Source of the DNA: Nostoc sp. S4
Lineage (GTDB): Bacteria > Cyanobacteriota > Cyanobacteriia > Cyanobacteriales > Nostocaceae
Assembly: GCA_029379225.1 (NCBI GenBank)
Contig: JAQYWR010000016.1
Coordinates: 62,001 to 126,000 of the forward strand
Length of the DNA: 64,000 bases
Reading direction: 5' to 3'
Positions within the stretch are counted from its first letter, which is position 1; every line of letters starts with the position of its first letter. Below are positions 63,502 through 64,000 of this stretch, one piece after another. The notes below the pieces were generated by a model. That model had not been told where the DNA came from. It saw only the letters and a list, made by a program, of their open reading frames with translations, and ran no database searches. A program made the position numbers and the translations under genes.

Positions 63502-64000
63502 TTATTCTGTAACTTTTGCGCCAGTTACTAGTGGAGTATTTTTGCTACTTGAAACCCAGTAACTTCCAGAACCATCAGAAATTAACTTGGTTCGTTGGAT
63601 TGCAGTGTTGGGTAAACCTCGCCCAGAATTTCCCTTAGTAACTGCTATCCACCAAGCAGAGTTCATGGTGGTAATCGGACGAATTAGGGGTTGTTGATTC
63701 ATCGCTGTATATAGCAAGGATTGCAAAATCATACTATTGGTGCTGCTTGTGAAACCAACCGCCGTTTTACCTGTGGTTTCATAAAAGCCTTCATAAAATC
63801 CAGCCAATGGATTATATAAATCAGTCGTTCCTTGGAGTAACTCTTGACTATACTTGTTTTCTGGAAGCAAAGCATGATAAGTAAAAGCTACTGCTGTACT
63901 TACTAATCGCCCTTTTGGTAGAGATTGACCGTCATCTCCTAAAGCTACCCAGGATTCACCTTTGCCAATAATTGTGCTGTGGACAGTGTAAGGCTTGCGA
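63502..64000 (-). CDS. DUF3131 domain protein, 5' part outside window
   Basis: The frame is open from the right window edge to the stop, so the start is missing. At least 165 residues are visible. RKPYTVHSTIIGKGESWVAL is at the edge, then LVSTAVAFTYHALLP, NPLAGFYEGFYETTGK, SSTNSMILQSLLYTA and a polar C-terminus. This matches the C-terminal part of DUF3131 proteins, periplasmic (alpha/alpha)-toroid-like proteins often found with cellulose or other polysaccharide genes. Apparent internal starts (for example the TTG near 63870) are coding codons. It is upstream of the cellulose-synthase-like gene on the same strand, separated by the MITE-like element. Confidence 0.82.
   Translation of the reverse strand, partial: RKPYTVHSTIIGKGESWVALGDDGQSLPKGRLVSTAVAFTYHALLPENKYSQELLQGTTDLYNPLAGFYEGFYETTGKTAVGFTSSTNSMILQSLLYTAMNQQPLIRPITTMNSAWWIAVTKGNSGRGLPNTAIQRTKLISDGSGSYWVSSSKNTPLVTGAKVTE

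Noticed and set aside
1..64000. Search for tRNA, rRNA, tmRNA and common cyanobacterial small RNAs
   Set aside because: I saw no GGTTCGAATCC-type T-arm, no rRNA core sequence and no Yfr1-like ACTCCTCACAC motif by eye; a covariance-model scan would settle it.

Overview
The window comes from a filamentous, Nostoc/Anabaena-type cyanobacterium. It carries photosystem II genes (psbB, psbT) next to rpsA. GCGATCGC (HIP1) octamers occur throughout, inside and outside genes. Intergenic DNA is rich in heptameric short repeats of the AATGACC/AATGACT and CCCCTGC kinds. Many genes belong to families best known from Nostocales. There is no phage, no transposase, no rRNA or tRNA that I could recognise, and no CRISPR array.

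Layout. 1-7.8 kb: the end of a DAHP synthase, a small secreted protein, a polyprenyl-phosphate glycosyltransferase with a GT-C-type membrane glycosyltransferase, a PlsC-like acyltransferase, an AI-2E-family membrane protein and a DUF2288 protein. 7.8-14.2 kb (minus strand): CofG, an SRPBCC protein, a CPXCG zinc-ribbon protein, a large radical SAM protein, SemiSWEET, a HAD hydrolase and ribosomal protein S1 with a repeat-built acidic tail. 14.5-17.1 kb: psbT, psbB and a small conserved protein. 17.5-27.9 kb: a family-5 ABC importer split over two strands (lipoprotein and DppB-like permease on plus, DppC-like permease on minus). Between its parts lie a PD-(D/E)XK-like protein, a small membrane-anchored protein, two STAND-type NTPases, tandem-repeat arrays, a TonB-like protein and a decayed copy of the DppC C-terminus.

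28-46 kb: an HD-domain protein, an RND efflux pair, membrane and small conserved proteins, an MBL-fold hydrolase with a Cys-rich tail, a NIF3-like protein, a UbiB-type kinase, RecN and a probable outer-membrane barrel. 46.5-59.7 kb: a dense signalling island with a 1578-aa hybrid histidine kinase, a coiled-coil protein, a membrane-spanning OmpA-like protein, a Ras-like small GTPase and a second hybrid kinase. It is followed by a full partner-switching set (anti-sigma-type kinase, REC-PP2C phosphatase, STAS antagonist). 59.8-64 kb: a PIG-L deacetylase, a cellulose-synthase-like enzyme, a MITE-like element and the end of a DUF3131 protein, probably an exopolysaccharide locus.

How it may fit together. 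In the signalling island, the two kinases share almost the same REC-HPt output module. A cytoplasm-to-periplasm OmpA-like protein sits 33 bp from a Ras-like GTPase whose P-loop and switch II lack the usual catalytic residues. This is the best candidate here for an undescribed system: an envelope sensor feeding a GTPase switch, phosphorelay and partner switching. A second theme is dispersed intergenic repeats that have entered coding sequence in frame, in interdomain linkers or at protein ends. All functional statements rest on motif recognition by eye; no database search was run.
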